Below are positions 36,051-45,898 of a stretch of DNA of 64,000 nucleotides, piece after piece. Made by a program: the position numbers and the translations under genes. Origin of the DNA: Gammaproteobacteria bacterium. Its GTDB lineage: Bacteria > Pseudomonadota > Gammaproteobacteria > Pseudomonadales > Pseudomonadaceae. The first letter of the stretch is position 1, and each line of letters starts with the position of its first letter. The stretch lies in assembly GCA_018816095.1 (NCBI GenBank), contig JAHIWP010000060.1, positions 21,579-85,578 on the forward strand, written 5' to 3'. The notes under the pieces were generated by a model. That model was not told the origin of the DNA. It did no database searches and worked only from the letters and a program-made list of their open reading frames with translations.

Positions 36051-38383
36051 TGCACCACGTCCGAGGCGGCTGGCGCGTGTTGCGCCAGCCAGGTTTCAAA
36101 GGCTGACGCCGCCAGCGGCCGGCTGATCAGGTAGCCCTGGGCGGTGTCACACTTCCAGCGCGCCAGGAGTTGCAGGCTGCGCTCAAACTCAACGCCTTCA
36201 GCCACCACCTTGAGGCCCAGGCTGTGGCTCATTTCGATGGTTGAACGCACGATCACCGAATCTTCACTGTCATCATCCAGATCGCGGATAAACGATTGAT
36301 CGATCTTCAGCTCCTGCACCGGCATACGCTTGAGCTGAGCGAGGGACGAGTAACCCGTACCAAAGTCATCCACCGACAAGCTGATACCGCACTCGCGCAA
36401 GCCATGCAGCACCTGCAGAGCGACCTCCGGATTGAGCATCACCCCGCTTTCGGTAATCTCAAAAATCAGCTGTGCGGCCGGCACTTGGTATTCAGACAAC
36501 AATTGGCTGACCCGCGCCGGTAACTGCGGGTCGATCAGGTCCTCGGTGGAGATATTCAATGACACCTGCACGTAAAGGCCGCGCCCGCCCCACTCACGCA
36601 ACTGGCGCATAACGTCTTCTAGCACCCAGGAGGTCAACAGCTGAATGCTGCCGGTGCGCTCGGCCAGCGGAATAAACTCCCCAGGCGAAACCATGCCCAG
36701 CTCGGGGTGTTGCCAACGCAGCAAGGCCTCTGCCTGCCGCACCCGCCCGCTGGCAATATCCAACTTCGGTTGATAGTGCAGCAGCAGCTCGGCCTTGCTC
36801 GGCGCGTGGCGTAAATCGCGAATCAGGCGAATCTGCCGCTGCTGGGCATCATCGCGCCCCCGCTGGTAGACCTGTAGATGGCTGGCCATACCGGCCGCAT
36901 CCTGCATCGCGATGGCCGCCCGGCGCAGCAGTTCTTCCGGGGCGTTGCCATCCACCGGGTAACTGGCAATGCCAATGCGGCAATCCAGTGCTACATCATG
37001 GCTGGCCACGCGCAAAGGTTTGAGCAGCAATTGCTGCAGCGTGTCGGCAATGCCCACGGCGCTGTCGCTGTCGGCGTTTTCCAGCAGCAGGAGAAACTCG
37101 TCACCGATGATCCGCGCCACGCTATCGCCGGGGCGCAAAATTCCCTGCAGTTGCCGGCTAAGCTGCTGCAGCGCCAAGTCGCCGCCCTCCGGCCCGAGGC
37201 TTTCATTGACCGCGCGAAAGTTCGCCACCCCTAAATACAGCAACGCCATCGGCCGCCCCGCCGTAATGGCACTGCCCAGGCGCTCCAGCGCCAGCGTGCG
37301 GTTGGGCAAGCCGGTGAGCGCATCATGCAAGGCATTGTGCGCCAACTGCCGTTCACGCTCGGCAATGCCTTGCTGCATGGCCTTGAAGGCCATGGCCAAA
37401 CGCCCTAATTCGTCAGCGCGGTGCAGGTCCAGATCGGCCTGATAATCCCCCTGACGCACTCGTTCGGCGACGGCAGCCAGTTGCTGCACGGGTTGCGACA
37501 CCGAGCGCGCTAACAACAGGGCGCCGCTTAGTGACGCGGTCAGTGCCACCAGGGCGATCAGCAGAATATTTTGATCAAGCGACGCGAACGCCTGCTGCGC
37601 CTGACTCAGGGATTTGTGCAGCAGCGCACGCACCTCAAACCCGTCGCCACTGGCCAGTACCAGTGCTTGGTTAAGGTAGCGTTCGCTGCCGATCAAGCTC
37701 ACTGCATCATTCGTCAGGTGAGTCATCCCCTCCTGTACCTGCTCGCGCTGCGCCGCTGGCAAGGTACTGATCCAGATATCAGCCCCCCCCTTCTGGGTCG
37801 CCAACAGGGTTAAGTCCAGGTGGGTCAGTTCGCGCAGCTCGGCAGCAAAGGCATCATCCACCTGAAAGCCCATCATCACTCGGGCAATCGGCAACGGTGC
37901 GCTAACGGTGGCCTGCACCAGCAGGTAAATTTTCTCGGCAATCGGCATCAGGAAAATCTGCACGCCTTCGCGCTGGCGCTGCATCACCTGGGCACTCAAG
38001 CGCTGGGCTGTGGCACCGCTAATCTGCCGGTCGCTGCTGACTTCCAGGTTGCCGTCTAGGGACAGCATCATCACCACACTGGCATTGATCCGCGCACCGT
38101 GATTGGCCAACGCCGAACGAATGGTCTCGGTGTCACCGCTGGCCACGGCGTCCTTAAAACCGAAGTCGGCGGCCAACACCTGAACGGCATCGTGCAACTG
38201 CCGGCCACGCACTTCGAGCAACTGCTGAAACACCAGGCTGCCGACATCCAGCTGCTCGCGTGCCTGGCTGCGCACCGCTGCATTAGTGGCGGTTTGTACG
38301 GCTACATAGAGCGCGCCGACCACAATGAGCAGCAGCAGAACCAATACACCGGCAATTCGCGCCTGGAAGCTATTGCGCAGCAT
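36047..38383 (-). CDS. Membrane GGDEF/EAL protein with periplasmic sensor (probable c-di-GMP phosphodiesterase)
   Basis: It has 778 residues from the ATG at 38383 (AAGAAGG 6 nt upstream). It has an N-terminal helix, a CACHE/CHASE-like periplasmic domain (about 35-275), a second helix (about 277-300), HAMP, then GGDEF and EAL. The GGDEF motif is degenerate (IIGDEF) but an RxxD I-site (RPGD) lies exactly five residues before it. The EAL domain keeps EALLRW, SLNIS, FEITES, DDFGTGYSS, LKIDQSF, EGVE and QGY. So phosphodiesterase activity with a regulatory GGDEF is the likely state. It overlaps both neighbours. Confidence 0.88.
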   Translation of the reverse strand: MLRNSFQARIAGVLVLLLLIVVGALYVAVQTATNAAVRSQAREQLDVGSLVFQQLLEVRGRQLHDAVQVLAADFGFKDAVASGDTETIRSALANHGARINASVVMMLSLDGNLEVSSDRQISGATAQRLSAQVMQRQREGVQIFLMPIAEKIYLLVQATVSAPLPIARVMMGFQVDDAFAAELRELTHLDLTLLATQKGGADIWISTLPAAQREQVQEGMTHLTNDAVSLIGSERYLNQALVLASGDGFEVRALLHKSLSQAQQAFASLDQNILLIALVALTASLSGALLLARSVSQPVQQLAAVAERVRQGDYQADLDLHRADELGRLAMAFKAMQQGIAERERQLAHNALHDALTGLPNRTLALERLGSAITAGRPMALLYLGVANFRAVNESLGPEGGDLALQQLSRQLQGILRPGDSVARIIGDEFLLLLENADSDSAVGIADTLQQLLLKPLRVASHDVALDCRIGIASYPVDGNAPEELLRRAAIAMQDAAGMASHLQVYQRGRDDAQQRQIRLIRDLRHAPSKAELLLHYQPKLDIASGRVRQAEALLRWQHPELGMVSPGEFIPLAERTGSIQLLTSWVLEDVMRQLREWGGRGLYVQVSLNISTEDLIDPQLPARVSQLLSEYQVPAAQLIFEITESGVMLNPEVALQVLHGLRECGISLSVDDFGTGYSSLAQLKRMPVQELKIDQSFIRDLDDDSEDSVIVRSTIEMSHSLGLKVVAEGVEFERSLQLLARWKCDTAQGYLISRPLAASAFETWLAQHAPAASDVVH

Positions 38384-39056
38384 CGCGGGCCTTCTTAAAT
38401 GCATCGCCAAAGGCGCTGGCCGGCGCACGCGGGGCAACCTGGGCAGCCGGGGCTTGTATGGCCAAGGTGAAGCGCTGCTGGTTACCGCCCTCGCTCAACT
38501 GCACCTCACCGGCCGCCTGCGGCAACATCTCTGGGGCTTGTGGGTGCCACAGGCTGGCCGAGTAAGTACCCGCCGGCAGTTGGTCAATACGCAAGCGCCC
38601 CTGGGCATCGCTCACAGCAAACCAAGGATCGTCGGTGACATAGACATAGCCCAACATCCAGTCGTGGATATTGCAGCCAAGCACGACCACACCGGGCTTA
38701 TCGAAGATCACCGGTTCACTTGGCGTGCCCTGATACAAGCGCAATTCAAAGCGCTTGGCTGGTGAGAAGGAATAGACGTGGTGGCGAATATTGTCGCTAT
38801 TGGGAAACTTCACCGACGTGCCGCTGCGCACCGCCAGCACATTCGGTACGAACTGCTGCGAGCGTTGATCCATAATCGCAGCCGCCGATGCAGTCGGGGC
38901 ATCGGCGAAGCTGCGCAAACTAAGTACGGCATTCGCAAGCGGCTGGCCTTGGCTGTCCAGCAGTTCAGCCTGCAAGCTGGCGGCATGCAGCGGCGCGCTC
39001 AGCAGCAAGAAAATCAGCAGCGAGCGCGCAAACGATAAATACAGGTATTGGCTCAT
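38370..39056 (-). CDS. Cupredoxin-like periplasmic protein
   Basis: It has 228 residues from the ATG at 39056. The signal peptide SFARSLLIFLLLSAPLHAA is clear. A plastocyanin-like domain with likely type 1 copper ligands follows: His92 or His93 (NIRHHVYSFSPAKRF), Cys128, His131 and Met134 (LGCNIHDWML). A carboxypeptidase-regulatory-like strand region (VSDAQGRLRIDQLPAGTYSASLWHP) comes next. Such proteins are often called methylamine utilisation proteins in databases, but no methylamine genes are near. It is first in the four-gene operon and overlaps the GGDEF/EAL start by 14 bp. Confidence 0.82.
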   Translation of the reverse strand: MSQYLYLSFARSLLIFLLLSAPLHAASLQAELLDSQGQPLANAVLSLRSFADAPTASAAAIMDQRSQQFVPNVLAVRSGTSVKFPNSDNIRHHVYSFSPAKRFELRLYQGTPSEPVIFDKPGVVVLGCNIHDWMLGYVYVTDDPWFAVSDAQGRLRIDQLPAGTYSASLWHPQAPEMLPQAAGEVQLSEGGNQQRFTLAIQAPAAQVAPRAPASAFGDAFKKARDAAQ

Positions 39057-39232
39057 CAAGACGACTCGTACGCGAGGGGCACACTTTATTAGGAACAGCA
39101 TCCATGCCTGACACATTGAGTGCCGCAGTGAGCCACAGCTTAGCCGCCTGCCTGCAGAAGTTCACCTTATGTCGGCCGCCATCCCCCGTTGTATCGCGGC
39201 GAGCCAGATGCAGCGCAGGCTAGAAGGGCCGG

Positions 39233-39985
39233 TTACTCGGCGCTGCGCAGGCGCTTGGGCGTCAGGCCGAGGTAGCGACGCATCGCCGTGGTGAGCGCGC
39301 TCTGGCTGGAGAAACCGCACTCCTCGGCGATGCGGATAAGCGGCAACCCACTCTCGCGCAACAAGCGCACTGCGCGATCAAGGCGGGTTTTCAGCAGGTA
39401 CTGGTGCGGCGTAAGGCCGACACTGTCCTTGAACTGCGCGTGAAAATGACTAGGGCTCAAGCAAGCCACCTGGGCCAGCTCAGCCACGCTGATGCGCCGA
39501 GCCAGGTGCTCGACGATATAAGTATCGAGTCGTTCTAAATTAAGCGGGCCAATGGCGCGCGCCTGCTGCTCACCAAACAGTCGCAGGTGCAAAGCCCTCA
39601 GCAAAACGCCACCGAGCGCCCGCGCCAACAGCGGATCAGAGCCGTAACGCTCCAGCTCGGCGCCGGCATAGCTCAGCAGGTTCTGGAAATCGGCATCCAG
39701 CTGCGGGTAGCGCGGTGTTTCAAACAACCCCGTCAGCAGCTGCAGGTCCTCACTGGATACACCCTGCTCATCCAGGTCGATGATCAACATGCGGTTATCG
39801 CCCATACCGGCGAACTGATGATCGGCATCCCCGGGCACCAGGCAGGCACGCATGCGGCACACCTCGCCGCCACGACCATTGACCTCAAACTCCGCGCGCC
39901 CAGCCAGCGACAACACCAGCTGGTGATGGTCGTGGGTGTGTTCATGGGCTTGGTCATCAAGACGTATCAAGCGCGCGTTGAGCAT
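39233..39985 (-). CDS. AraC-family transcriptional regulator, PruR-like
   Basis: It has 250 residues. A cupin-type sensor domain (HEHTHDHHQLVLSLAGRAEFEVNGRGGEVCRMRACLVPGDADHQFAG) precedes a C-terminal double helix-turn-helix (RRISVAELAQVACLSPSHFHAQFKDSVGLTPHQYLLKTRL, LIRIAEECGFSSQSALTTAMRRYLGLTPKRLR). In P. aeruginosa an AraC regulator of proline catabolism (PruR) lies between the icp and putAP genes. The same order with icp and putP here supports that identity. The gene is upstream of, and parallel to, the cupredoxin operon, which it might also control. Confidence 0.75.
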   Translation of the reverse strand: MLNARLIRLDDQAHEHTHDHHQLVLSLAGRAEFEVNGRGGEVCRMRACLVPGDADHQFAGMGDNRMLIIDLDEQGVSSEDLQLLTGLFETPRYPQLDADFQNLLSYAGAELERYGSDPLLARALGGVLLRALHLRLFGEQQARAIGPLNLERLDTYIVEHLARRISVAELAQVACLSPSHFHAQFKDSVGLTPHQYLLKTRLDRAVRLLRESGLPLIRIAEECGFSSQSALTTAMRRYLGLTPKRLRSAE

Positions 39986-40223
39986 TAAAAGTGCAACCCC
40001 GGATAAAAGAGGTGCAACTTTAACCGTTTGCCCGGTGAAACTGCAGCCAGCACGACAAATGGGCAGCGCCCGCCGCGCCCCTTACAGCTAATTAAAAGCA
40101 CCTGAATACGCTGCCTGTAGTCAGCCCCTAGTGGGTCAATCACCTTTCATTTGCACGACCTGGCAAGCGATTTGCTGAACAATCCTGTCCCTTGCGCATC
40201 GCTCGGGTTTTAGGACACCCGCT

Positions 40224-40373
40224 ATGATTTTCAGCATTGCCCTCGCTCTCGCATCAGCGCTGTTACTCGCCGGCCACTACCTCAGCCAGCTTGCGGCTAA
40301 ACGCCATGAGCAGCACCTAAATCAACTGCAATCAGGCCGCCCCCTGGCACTGCAGGTGACGCGCCAACCCTAG
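40224..40373 (+). CDS. Possible small membrane protein (49 aa)
   Basis: The frame starts ATG ATT TTC AGC and ends TAG. It encodes one hydrophobic helix (IFSIALALASALLLAGHYL) followed by a basic/polar tail (AAKRHEQHLNQLQSGRP). AGGA lies 9 nt before the ATG. It lies just before the icp gene on the same strand. Helix-plus-charged-tail design argues for a real small protein, but without comparison it stays tentative. Confidence 0.45.
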   Translation: MIFSIALALASALLLAGHYLSQLAAKRHEQHLNQLQSGRPLALQVTRQP

Positions 40374-40439
40374 TGCAGATTTCCGCAGGCGAGCCGTTGC
40401 AGTTATGCTGGCAACCTCGACTTTCGCCAGGAGTTCACC

Positions 40440-40835
40440 ATGCTCGCTCCCCGCCTAACGCTGATGTTTGGCCTTGTGCTGCTCAGTGCCTGCGCACAAA
40501 AACCCAACAGCGTCAGCCTGGAGCAGAACCAGCAGAGCAAATGCCCGCTATCACTGCACATTGGCCAGCAATTTATCCTGCGCTTGCCGAGCAACCCGAC
40601 TACTGGCTTTCGCTGGTTGATGCGCGACTCGGCAACACAGGTTCTGCAAAGCCTCGGCCCGGAGGTCTACAGCAACCCTGAAGATGCCGGCCTGGTCGGC
40701 AGCGCCGGGGTTTCTACCTGGCGCTTTCAGGTGGTTAAGGCCGGCGAAGGCCAACTGGCCCTCACCTATGAACGCCCCTGGGAAGTCGGCGTAGTGCCTG
40801 CCCAGCGCTTCGACTGCACACTCAAGGCGCAGTGA
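40440..40835 (+). CDS. icp: Inhibitor of cysteine peptidase, chagasin family I42 (lipoprotein)
   Basis: It has 131 residues. The lipobox LLSAC puts the lipid Cys at residue 19. The inhibitor loops are visible: NPTTGFRW (loop 1), the GSAGVSTWRF segment (loop 2) and YERPWE (loop 3), all chagasin hallmarks. The protein should block papain-like cysteine peptidases in the periplasm or at the surface. P. aeruginosa carries an icp gene in the equivalent place. Confidence 0.88.
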   Translation: MLAPRLTLMFGLVLLSACAQKPNSVSLEQNQQSKCPLSLHIGQQFILRLPSNPTTGFRWLMRDSATQVLQSLGPEVYSNPEDAGLVGSAGVSTWRFQVVKAGEGQLALTYERPWEVGVVPAQRFDCTLKAQ

Positions 40836-41034
40836 CCTGTCGCCATAGGCTGCGCTAACTGGTTGGGCCAATGGGCAATCACCGCATCAGCCTTTAAACC
40901 GGCTAACGAGACCGAGAACTAGCGCCGCATACGTGACGGCCACATGGATTTGCGACCAATAGCTGCAATCAACGTTTGGCTATGGACGTTACTTGGCTAA
41001 AATGCCCGGCTTTATCGATCAGTGCGCAGCCAAC

Positions 41035-41778
41035 GTGAGCAAACAACCCGACCGTCTTTTCGCCCAACCCCTGGCCCAGGTGCCGGACTTCGTGTTCAAC
41101 GAAGATGTGGTGCGGGTCTTCCCCGACATGATCAAACGCTCGGTACCGGGTTACCCGACCATTGTCGAAAACATCGGCGTACTCGCCGGCCAGTTTGCCC
41201 AGCCGCACAGCGTGCTGTATGACCTCGGCAGCTCATTGGGCGCAGTTACCCAAGCGTTGCGCCGGCATGTACAGATCGCCGACTGCCGAGTCATCGCCGT
41301 GGACAACTCCAGCGCCATGGTCGAGCGCTGCCGCGAGTATCTGTTCGCCCAGGACTCGATGTTTCAGGAACTGCTGCCGGTTGAGGTGCTCGAAGCCGAT
41401 ATTCTCAGCCTCGACTTTCAGCCAACCTCGTTGGTGGCGCTGAACTTCACCCTGCAATTTATTCAGCCCGAACAGCGCCTCGAATTGCTCACCCGCATTC
41501 GCCAAGCACTGCTGCCCGGCGGCGCACTGATTCTCTCGGAAAAACTGCACTTCGAGGACGCCGAACAACACCGCCTGCTCGGCGACCTGCACATCGCCTT
41601 CAAGCGCGCCAACGGCTACAGCGAGCTGGAGATTGCCCAGAAGCGCAGCGCCATTGAAAAAGTCATGCTGCCCGACAGCCTGGAGCAACACCGCGAGCGC
41701 CTCCTCGCCGCGGGTTTCAGCCAAGTAGTGCAGTGGTTTCAGTGCCTCAACTTTGCCTCGATGATTGCCCTGCCATGA
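41035..41778 (+). CDS. cmoA: Carboxy-S-adenosyl-L-methionine synthase CmoA
   Basis: It has 247 residues from the GTG at 41035 (GTG AGC AAA CAA), which matches the usual N-terminus [20 protein letters not shown]. Upstream frames would add 11-14 atypical residues. A Rossmann methyltransferase fold holds the SAM motif [16 protein letters not shown] and [14 protein letters not shown]. CmoA makes carboxy-SAM from prephenate and SAM for tRNA wobble-uridine modification. It overlaps cmoB by ATGA. Confidence 0.94.
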   Translation: MSKQPDRLFAQPLAQVPDFVFNEDVVRVFPDMIKRSVPGYPTIVENIGVLAGQFAQPHSVLYDLGSSLGAVTQALRRHVQIADCRVIAVDNSSAMVERCREYLFAQDSMFQELLPVEVLEADILSLDFQPTSLVALNFTLQFIQPEQRLELLTRIRQALLPGGALILSEKLHFEDAEQHRLLGDLHIAFKRANGYSELEIAQKRSAIEKVMLPDSLEQHRERLLAAGFSQVVQWFQCLNFASMIALP

Positions 41779-42743
41779 TTAATCGCCTCGACCTCGACGC
41801 CCTGCAAGCAGCGCTTGCCGGTACCCCGCTGCAGGATTGGTCCGCCGACTTGCCTGGCCAGATCGATGCAAAACTGGCCATCGGTCACGGTGACCTGCCG
41901 CGCTGGTACGGCGCCGTCCAAGCACTGCCTGAACTGCAGGTTGAGCAACTGGAGTTGCTGCACGATTTCAGCCTCAACGGCCGCTGCGATGAGCCGACGC
42001 GCGGCGCGCTAAAAACTGCTTTGCAAGGGCTGATCCCCTGGCGCAAAGGGCCGTTCCATCTGTTTGACGTACACGTCGACACCGAGTGGCGCTCGGACTG
42101 GAAATGGCAGCGGGTGGCCCCCTACCTCGATCTCAAGGGCAAGCGCGTGCTGGATGTCGGCTGCGGCAACGGCTACTACATGTGGCGCATGCTCGGCGCA
42201 GGTGCGGACAGCGTGGTGGGCATCGACCCGAACTGGTTGTTCCTCTGCCAGTTTCTGGCGATGAAAAATTACCTGCCCGACCTGCCCGCCTGGCACCTGC
42301 CGTTGGCCTTCGAAGAACTGCCCGGCAAGTTGCAGGGCTTCGATACGGTATTTTCCATGGGCGTGCTGTATCACCGCCGCTCGCCCATCGATCACTTGAT
42401 CGACCTCAAGGACTGTTTGGTCAAAGATGGCGAGCTGGTGCTGGAAACCCTGGTGGTGGAAGGCGATGCCCAGCAAGTGCTGGTACCTGAAGATCGCTAC
42501 GCGCAGATGCGTAACGTCTGGTTCCTACCGTCGGTGCCGGCCCTAGAGCTGTGGCTGCGCCGCGCCGGCTTTGTTGATGTGCGCTGCGTGGATGTCAGCA
42601 CCACCAGCGTCGACGAACAGCGCTCAACCGAGTGGATGCGCTTTCAGTCGCTGCCTGAGTTCCTTGATCCGGCCGACCATAGCCGCACGGTCGAAGGACT
42701 GCCGGCGCCAAGCCGCGCGGTATTGATCGCACGTAAACCGTAA
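41775..42743 (+). CDS. cmoB: tRNA U34 carboxymethyltransferase CmoB
   Basis: It has 322 residues from the ATG at 41775, which overlaps the cmoA stop. [29 protein letters not shown] precedes the SAM site [38 protein letters not shown] is also conserved. CmoB transfers the carboxymethyl group from carboxy-SAM to 5-hydroxyuridine in tRNA. It works directly with CmoA. Confidence 0.95.
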   Translation: MINRLDLDALQAALAGTPLQDWSADLPGQIDAKLAIGHGDLPRWYGAVQALPELQVEQLELLHDFSLNGRCDEPTRGALKTALQGLIPWRKGPFHLFDVHVDTEWRSDWKWQRVAPYLDLKGKRVLDVGCGNGYYMWRMLGAGADSVVGIDPNWLFLCQFLAMKNYLPDLPAWHLPLAFEELPGKLQGFDTVFSMGVLYHRRSPIDHLIDLKDCLVKDGELVLETLVVEGDAQQVLVPEDRYAQMRNVWFLPSVPALELWLRRAGFVDVRCVDVSTTSVDEQRSTEWMRFQSLPEFLDPADHSRTVEGLPAPSRAVLIARKP

Positions 42744-42744
42744 G

Positions 42745-42815
42745 ATGAGTTAGACGCGCAGCGGCGTAACCCATGAGTCCGAGAGATGGGTATCGCTGCG
42801 CTCAACCCATCCTAC
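42745..42815. repeat. REP-like palindromic repeat, copy 1 (between cmoB and pdxJ)
   Basis: The right half (42785-42815) reads GATGGGTATCGCTGCGCTC then AACCCATCCTAC. The same segments occur in copy 2 at 63408-63499. The left half is diverged. It occupies nearly the whole gap between two convergent genes, so it could serve as a shared 3' end hairpin. Confidence 0.75.
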
Positions 42816-42829
42816 AACTCGCCTCTCGA

Positions 42830-43576
42830 TCAACCGCGATTGGCCGCTGCGGTGATCAGCTGCTTCATTTCCACCACTGCCTGCTTAAAACCGACAAACA
42901 GGGCGTGTGCCACCAGTGCATGACCAATATTCAGCTCGTTGATCCCGGCAATCGCGGCCACCGGCTCAACGTTGTGGTAATGCAGACCATGGCCGGCATT
43001 GACGATCAGCCCGTGTTGCAGGCCGCAAGCCACGCCGTCGCGAATCCGCGCCAGCTCGCGTGCCGCCTCTTGCGGCGTATGGGCATCGGCATAACGACCG
43101 GTGTGCAGCTCGATAGCCGGGGCACCTACGCGCTTGGAGGCTTCAATCTGCTGCGGCTCAGGGTCGATAAACAGCGACACTTCACAGCCAATTTTGCTCA
43201 GACGCTGAACCGCCGCACGAATGCGTTCTTCTTGTCCTGCCACGTCCAGGCCGCCTTCGGTGGTCAGTTCCTGACGCGTCTCTGGCACCAGGCAGACGTG
43301 CTCGGGACGAATGCTTTCGGCAAACGCGAGCATCTCCTCGGTCACGCCCATCTCGAAGTTCATCCGCGTCTGCATGACTTCCTTGAGCAGGCGCACATCA
43401 CGCTCTTGAATATGCCGGCGATCTTCACGCAGGTGCACGGTAATCCCATCGGCCCCGGCCTCTTCAGCGTCCAGCGCCGCCTTGACCGGGTCTGGGTAGC
43501 GGGTACCACGGGCCTGGCGCAAGGTGGCCACATGGTCGATGTTCACACCCAGCAGAATACGATTGGCATCAGTCAC
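42830..43576 (-). CDS. pdxJ: Pyridoxine 5'-phosphate synthase PdxJ
   Basis: This 248-residue TIM-barrel enzyme condenses deoxyxylulose 5-phosphate with aminoacetone 3-phosphate in vitamin B6 synthesis. [49 protein letters not shown] is the characteristic N-terminus. ELHTGRYAD and [11 protein letters not shown] are also conserved. It overlaps recO by 8 bp, the usual recO-pdxJ coupling. Confidence 0.96.
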   Translation of the reverse strand: MTDANRILLGVNIDHVATLRQARGTRYPDPVKAALDAEEAGADGITVHLREDRRHIQERDVRLLKEVMQTRMNFEMGVTEEMLAFAESIRPEHVCLVPETRQELTTEGGLDVAGQEERIRAAVQRLSKIGCEVSLFIDPEPQQIEASKRVGAPAIELHTGRYADAHTPQEAARELARIRDGVACGLQHGLIVNAGHGLHYHNVEPVAAIAGINELNIGHALVAHALFVGFKQAVVEMKQLITAAANRG

Positions 43577-44267
43577 GGCTTGGCTCCTTGAGCGTCATAA
43601 AAAGTTCGCGGCTGACCAGCGGTCGTCCGCCTAAATGGGGGGCCAGGGCTTGGCGCATCAGGCGCTTGGCAGCCGCCAGGGCGCCGGGCGTGGTCCAGTC
43701 GGCCTCGGCCATGGCCAGCAATTCAATCCCGTGGAAAACCCCAGGCTGAAAATGCCCGATGGGCACCAGCCCGGTTTCGGTCTGCAGCCGATACAGGCCA
43801 GCTTCGGCGATGGGCTGGCCTTCGCTGTCCAGATTCAGGGCAAAACCATAGCCCAGCTCATCCAGCAAACGCCACTCAAAAGAACGCAGCAACGGCTCCA
43901 GCGCGCGGCCCTCGGCAAGGGCCAGCACTGTCATCGCGTAATGTTCGAAGACGGCAGGATGGGGCGCTTCAGCGGGGAGCAAGCGGATCAGTAGCTCGTT
44001 GAGATAGATACCACTAAAAAGGGCCTCACCGACTAACAGATTAGGAATGCCTGCGGGATCGAGGCGGCCAACGTTTTTCAGCTCGCCGCGCCCGCGAAAC
44101 TCGGCCTCAAGCGGAATAAACGGCCGCGCCAAGCTGCCCGCCTTCCCCCGCGCACTGCGCAATACCGCCCGCAGGCGGCCTTGCGGCGTAAGGAAATCCA
44201 CCAGCGCACTGCTCTCGCGGTAAGCACGGCTGTGCAGCACATAAGCGGGCTGGCTAGGCGCAAGCAT
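43569..44267 (-). CDS. recO: DNA repair protein RecO
   Basis: It has 232 residues from the ATG at 44267; the TTG one codon earlier is less likely. The N-terminal OB-fold has [34 protein letters not shown], and a helical C-domain follows. RecO helps load RecA with RecF/RecR on SSB-coated DNA. The zinc Cys cluster seen in some RecO proteins is absent, as in other gammaproteobacteria. It follows era by 46 bp. Confidence 0.93.
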   Translation of the reverse strand: MLAPSQPAYVLHSRAYRESSALVDFLTPQGRLRAVLRSARGKAGSLARPFIPLEAEFRGRGELKNVGRLDPAGIPNLLVGEALFSGIYLNELLIRLLPAEAPHPAVFEHYAMTVLALAEGRALEPLLRSFEWRLLDELGYGFALNLDSEGQPIAEAGLYRLQTETGLVPIGHFQPGVFHGIELLAMAEADWTTPGALAAAKRLMRQALAPHLGGRPLVSRELFMTLKEPSRD

Positions 44268-44313
44268 CAAGGCTTACTCGAAATAGCGGGCACACAGGCG
44301 GGCCCGCGGCGCA

Positions 44314-45216
44314 TCAAATATTGTCGTAGCCCAAAGAACGCATGGCGCGCTCATCGTCAGACCAGCCACTTTTGACCTTGACCCACAGATTAAGCATGAC
44401 CTTGGAGTCGAACATCACCTCCATGTCCTTGCGGGCTTCCTGGCCAATACGTTTGATCCGCTCACCCTTGTCGCCAATGATGATTTTCTTCTGCCCGTCG
44501 CGCTCAACCAGAATCAACGCATGGATGTGCAGAATGCGCCCATCGCGCTTGAACTCTTCGATTTCCACGGTGATTTGATACGGCAGCTCGGCGCCAAGTT
44601 GGCGCATGATTTTCTCGCGCACCAGCTCGGCAGCGAAGAAACGGCTGGAGCGGTCGGTGACCTGATCTTCCGGGAAGAAGTGCACACCTTCCGGCAAACG
44701 CTCACCTACCAGCTTTTCCAGAGTATCGAGGTTATGCCCGTGCTGCGCCGATACCGGAACGATTTCAGCATTCGGCAACTGGGTGGCCAGCCACTCCAGA
44801 TGCGGCATCAGCTCGGCTTTATCTTCCAGACGGTCAGTCTTGTTGATCGCCAGAATCACCGGGCCTTCGACGTACTGAATGCGCTCCAGGACCATCTGGT
44901 CTTCGTCAGTCCAGCGGGTACGGTCGACCACAAAGATCACCACGTCGACATCTTTCAGCGCCGACGAGGCGTTCCTGTTCATGTAGCGGTTGAGCGCTTT
45001 CTCGTTGTTTTTGTGCAGGCCAGGGGTATCGACATAGATAGCCTGCACCTCACCCTCGGTCTTAATCCCGAGCATGTTGTGCCGCGTGGTCTGCGGCTTG
45101 CGCGAGGTGATCGCCAGCTTTTGCCCGAGAATATGGTTGAGCAAGGTCGACTTACCCACGTTGGGCCGGCCGACGATGGCGACATAGCCACAGCGTGTAA
45201 CAGGTAAATCAGTCAT
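44314..45216 (-). CDS. era: GTPase Era
   Basis: It has 300 residues. The ATG at 45216 is chosen because GGAG stands 7 nt before it but only 1 nt before the ATG at 45222. G1 [10 protein letters not shown]3 DTPGLHKN and G4 NKTD are clear. The C-terminal KH domain holds [16 protein letters not shown]. Era binds 16S rRNA and assists 30S maturation. It overlaps rnc by 8 bp. Confidence 0.96.
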   Translation of the reverse strand: MTDLPVTRCGYVAIVGRPNVGKSTLLNHILGQKLAITSRKPQTTRHNMLGIKTEGEVQAIYVDTPGLHKNNEKALNRYMNRNASSALKDVDVVIFVVDRTRWTDEDQMVLERIQYVEGPVILAINKTDRLEDKAELMPHLEWLATQLPNAEIVPVSAQHGHNLDTLEKLVGERLPEGVHFFPEDQVTDRSSRFFAAELVREKIMRQLGAELPYQITVEIEEFKRDGRILHIHALILVERDGQKKIIIGDKGERIKRIGQEARKDMEVMFDSKVMLNLWVKVKSGWSDDERAMRSLGYDNI

Positions 45217-45898
45217 TGCCATTCTCCACACCCAGGGCGATCAGCGCGGCAGCGGCGGCCACCTGCTCGGCAATACGCCGGCTAGCACCCTGCCCCAGGG
45301 TTTTATCATTCAGTAAGGTAATCTGACATTCGACCACGAACGAGCGGCAGTGCGGCTCGCCCTGGATGTCCACCACTTCGTAACGTGGCAGCTCACAACC
45401 GCGCGACTGCAAAAACTCCTGCAGGCGGGTTTTCGGGTCTTTGTTGGTGTCGACCAGCGTCAGGCTCTCCAGCTCCGTGGTCAGCCAGGCCAACACCCGC
45501 TCACGGGCGGCCTCCATACCGGTATCCAGGTAAATGGCGCCAATCAACGCCTCCAGGGCATCGGCCAGGATCGACTCACGACGGAAGCCGCCACTTTTTA
45601 GCTCACCGGAACCCAGGCGCAGGTACTCGCCGAGGTCAAAGCCGCGCGCCAATATCGCCAGCGTTTCGCCCTTGACCAAGCGCGCACGCAAGCGTGACAA
45701 CTGGCCCTCACGGGCCAACGGAAAGCGCTGAAACAACGCTTCACCGGCGACAAAGTTGAGGATCGCATCACCGAGAAACTCCAGGCGCTCGTTATTACGC
45801 CCGGCGAAGCTGCGGTGGGTGAGCGCCAGGATCATCAGTTCCTGATCTTTGAAGGTATACCCGAGTTGCCGCTCGAGGCGGGCTAATGACGCGCTCAC
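45209..45898 (-). CDS. rnc: Ribonuclease III
   Basis: This 229-residue enzyme cuts double-stranded RNA, including rRNA precursors. The signature [12 protein letters not shown] gives catalytic Glu40 and Asp44. A second acidic patch lies in [13 protein letters not shown]. The C-terminal double-stranded RNA-binding domain ([12 protein letters not shown] to AAAALIALG) is complete. It overlaps the upstream gene by 4 bp. Confidence 0.96.
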   Translation of the reverse strand: MSASLARLERQLGYTFKDQELMILALTHRSFAGRNNERLEFLGDAILNFVAGEALFQRFPLAREGQLSRLRARLVKGETLAILARGFDLGEYLRLGSGELKSGGFRRESILADALEALIGAIYLDTGMEAARERVLAWLTTELESLTLVDTNKDPKTRLQEFLQSRGCELPRYEVVDIQGEPHCRSFVVECQITLLNDKTLGQGASRRIAEQVAAAAALIALGVENGND

